NCBI GenBank assembly: GCA_937879825.1
Contig: CALFMQ010000381.1
Span: forward strand, 1-5,807
Source: an uncultured Phycisphaerales bacterium
GTDB taxonomy: Bacteria > Planctomycetota > Phycisphaerae > Phycisphaerales > UBA1924
Length of the DNA: 5,807 nucleotides
Direction: 5' to 3'
Shown: positions 5,482 through 5,807 of the stretch, piece after piece
How positions within the stretch are numbered: position 1 is the first letter of the stretch
Layout: each line of letters opens with the position of its first letter
Translations under genes and position numbers: made by a program
The notes under the pieces: model-generated
Database searches by the model: none
What the model was told of the DNA's origin: nothing
Seen by the model: the letters and a program-made list of their open reading frames with translations, nothing else

Positions 5482-5807
5482 TCAGGCGGCGTGGCCGCGA
5501 CCTTCGAGGCGTGCCTGCGCGATGGCCATCGAGGCGCCGCGCACCTGGTGCATCACGATCAGGTGCATGATCATCCCGACCGCGTTCACGATCGGAATAC
5601 AGGTCAGAATGCACGCGACCTTCGCCATACCCTCGTTGATTTCCGGGAATGCGATGTCATACCGACGCCCGTAAGCGTTCAGATTCCGCGTCAACTTCAT
5701 GATCGCGATGAACTGCCAATACAGATTAAACAGCGGAATGAACATGAACCCGACCGCTTGGCCCGGCGTCGTCTCCTGATGCCCGTCCTGAATCTGATTC
5801 CAACTCT
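5482..5807 (-). CDS. Small membrane protein, GYF_2/DUF4339-type C-terminal part, cut by window edge
   Basis: The reading frame is open from the right edge to the TGA at 5482, giving 107 visible residues; the true start lies outside. The internal ATG at 5745 is probably not the start, because the conserved text begins before it: WNQIQDGHQETTPGQAVGFMFIPLFNLYWQF. The TPGxAVGFxFIPxFNxYW wording is what I know from C-terminal membrane parts of proteins with an N-terminal GYF_2/DUF4339 domain. Two hydrophobic segments are visible (about 15-36 and 61-88 of the visible part), with KLTRNLNAYGRRYDI between them. The protein ends in a short charged tail, RLEGRGHAA. Function unknown. It is convergent with cdaR, with 35 nt between the stops. 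The family call is from memory of the motif, and the N-terminal domain cannot be seen. Confidence 0.7.
   Translation of the reverse strand, partial: SWNQIQDGHQETTPGQAVGFMFIPLFNLYWQFIAIMKLTRNLNAYGRRYDIAFPEINEGMAKVACILTCIPIVNAVGMIMHLIVMHQVRGASMAIAQARLEGRGHAA

Overview
The window is a compact, GC-rich piece of bacterial chromosome with about 90% or more of its length coding and no gene-free stretch over 130 bases. The genes are ordinary chromosomal ones: DNA repair, Fe-S related, transport, c-di-AMP signalling. There are no mobile elements, CRISPR arrays, tRNAs or rRNAs. The composition, GTG starts, the style of the C-terminal GYF/DUF4339-like fragment and the variant CdaA motif fit a Planctomycetota-type organism, perhaps Phycisphaerae. 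That placement is an impression from sequence style and was not tested.

Left part (1-3327, all minus strand). Reading in the direction of transcription, the order is a 510-residue DASS/SLC13-type anion:sodium symporter, then 18 nt later a stand-alone 88-residue Nfu N-terminal domain protein. This overlaps by ATGA the gene for the adenine glycosylase MutY, and 64 nt further on comes a zinc-dependent alcohol dehydrogenase that runs off the left edge. The spacing suggests one transcription run. The tightest link is Nfu-N with MutY, a small protein related to Fe-S assembly translationally coupled to a [4Fe-4S] repair enzyme.

Right part (3328-5446, plus strand). A 126-bp divergent intergenic region holds a TATACT -10 element and an SD sequence for cdaA, and interleaved inverted repeats that abut the start codon of the transporter. 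cdaA (membrane diadenylate cyclase) and cdaR (YbbR-domain regulator) overlap by 8 nt and form a c-di-AMP synthesis pair. The usual third partner glmM is not next to them. The cyclase reads DMG where the family motif is DGA, while the catalytic Asp and the RHR motif are kept.

Right edge (5482-5807, minus strand). The C-terminal part of a small membrane protein with the FIPxFNxYW-type motif, known from GYF_2/DUF4339 proteins, converges on cdaR.

I found no clearly undescribed system. The points most worth checking are the Nfu-N/MutY coupling, the DMG variant of CdaA, and the interleaved repeats at the transporter start.
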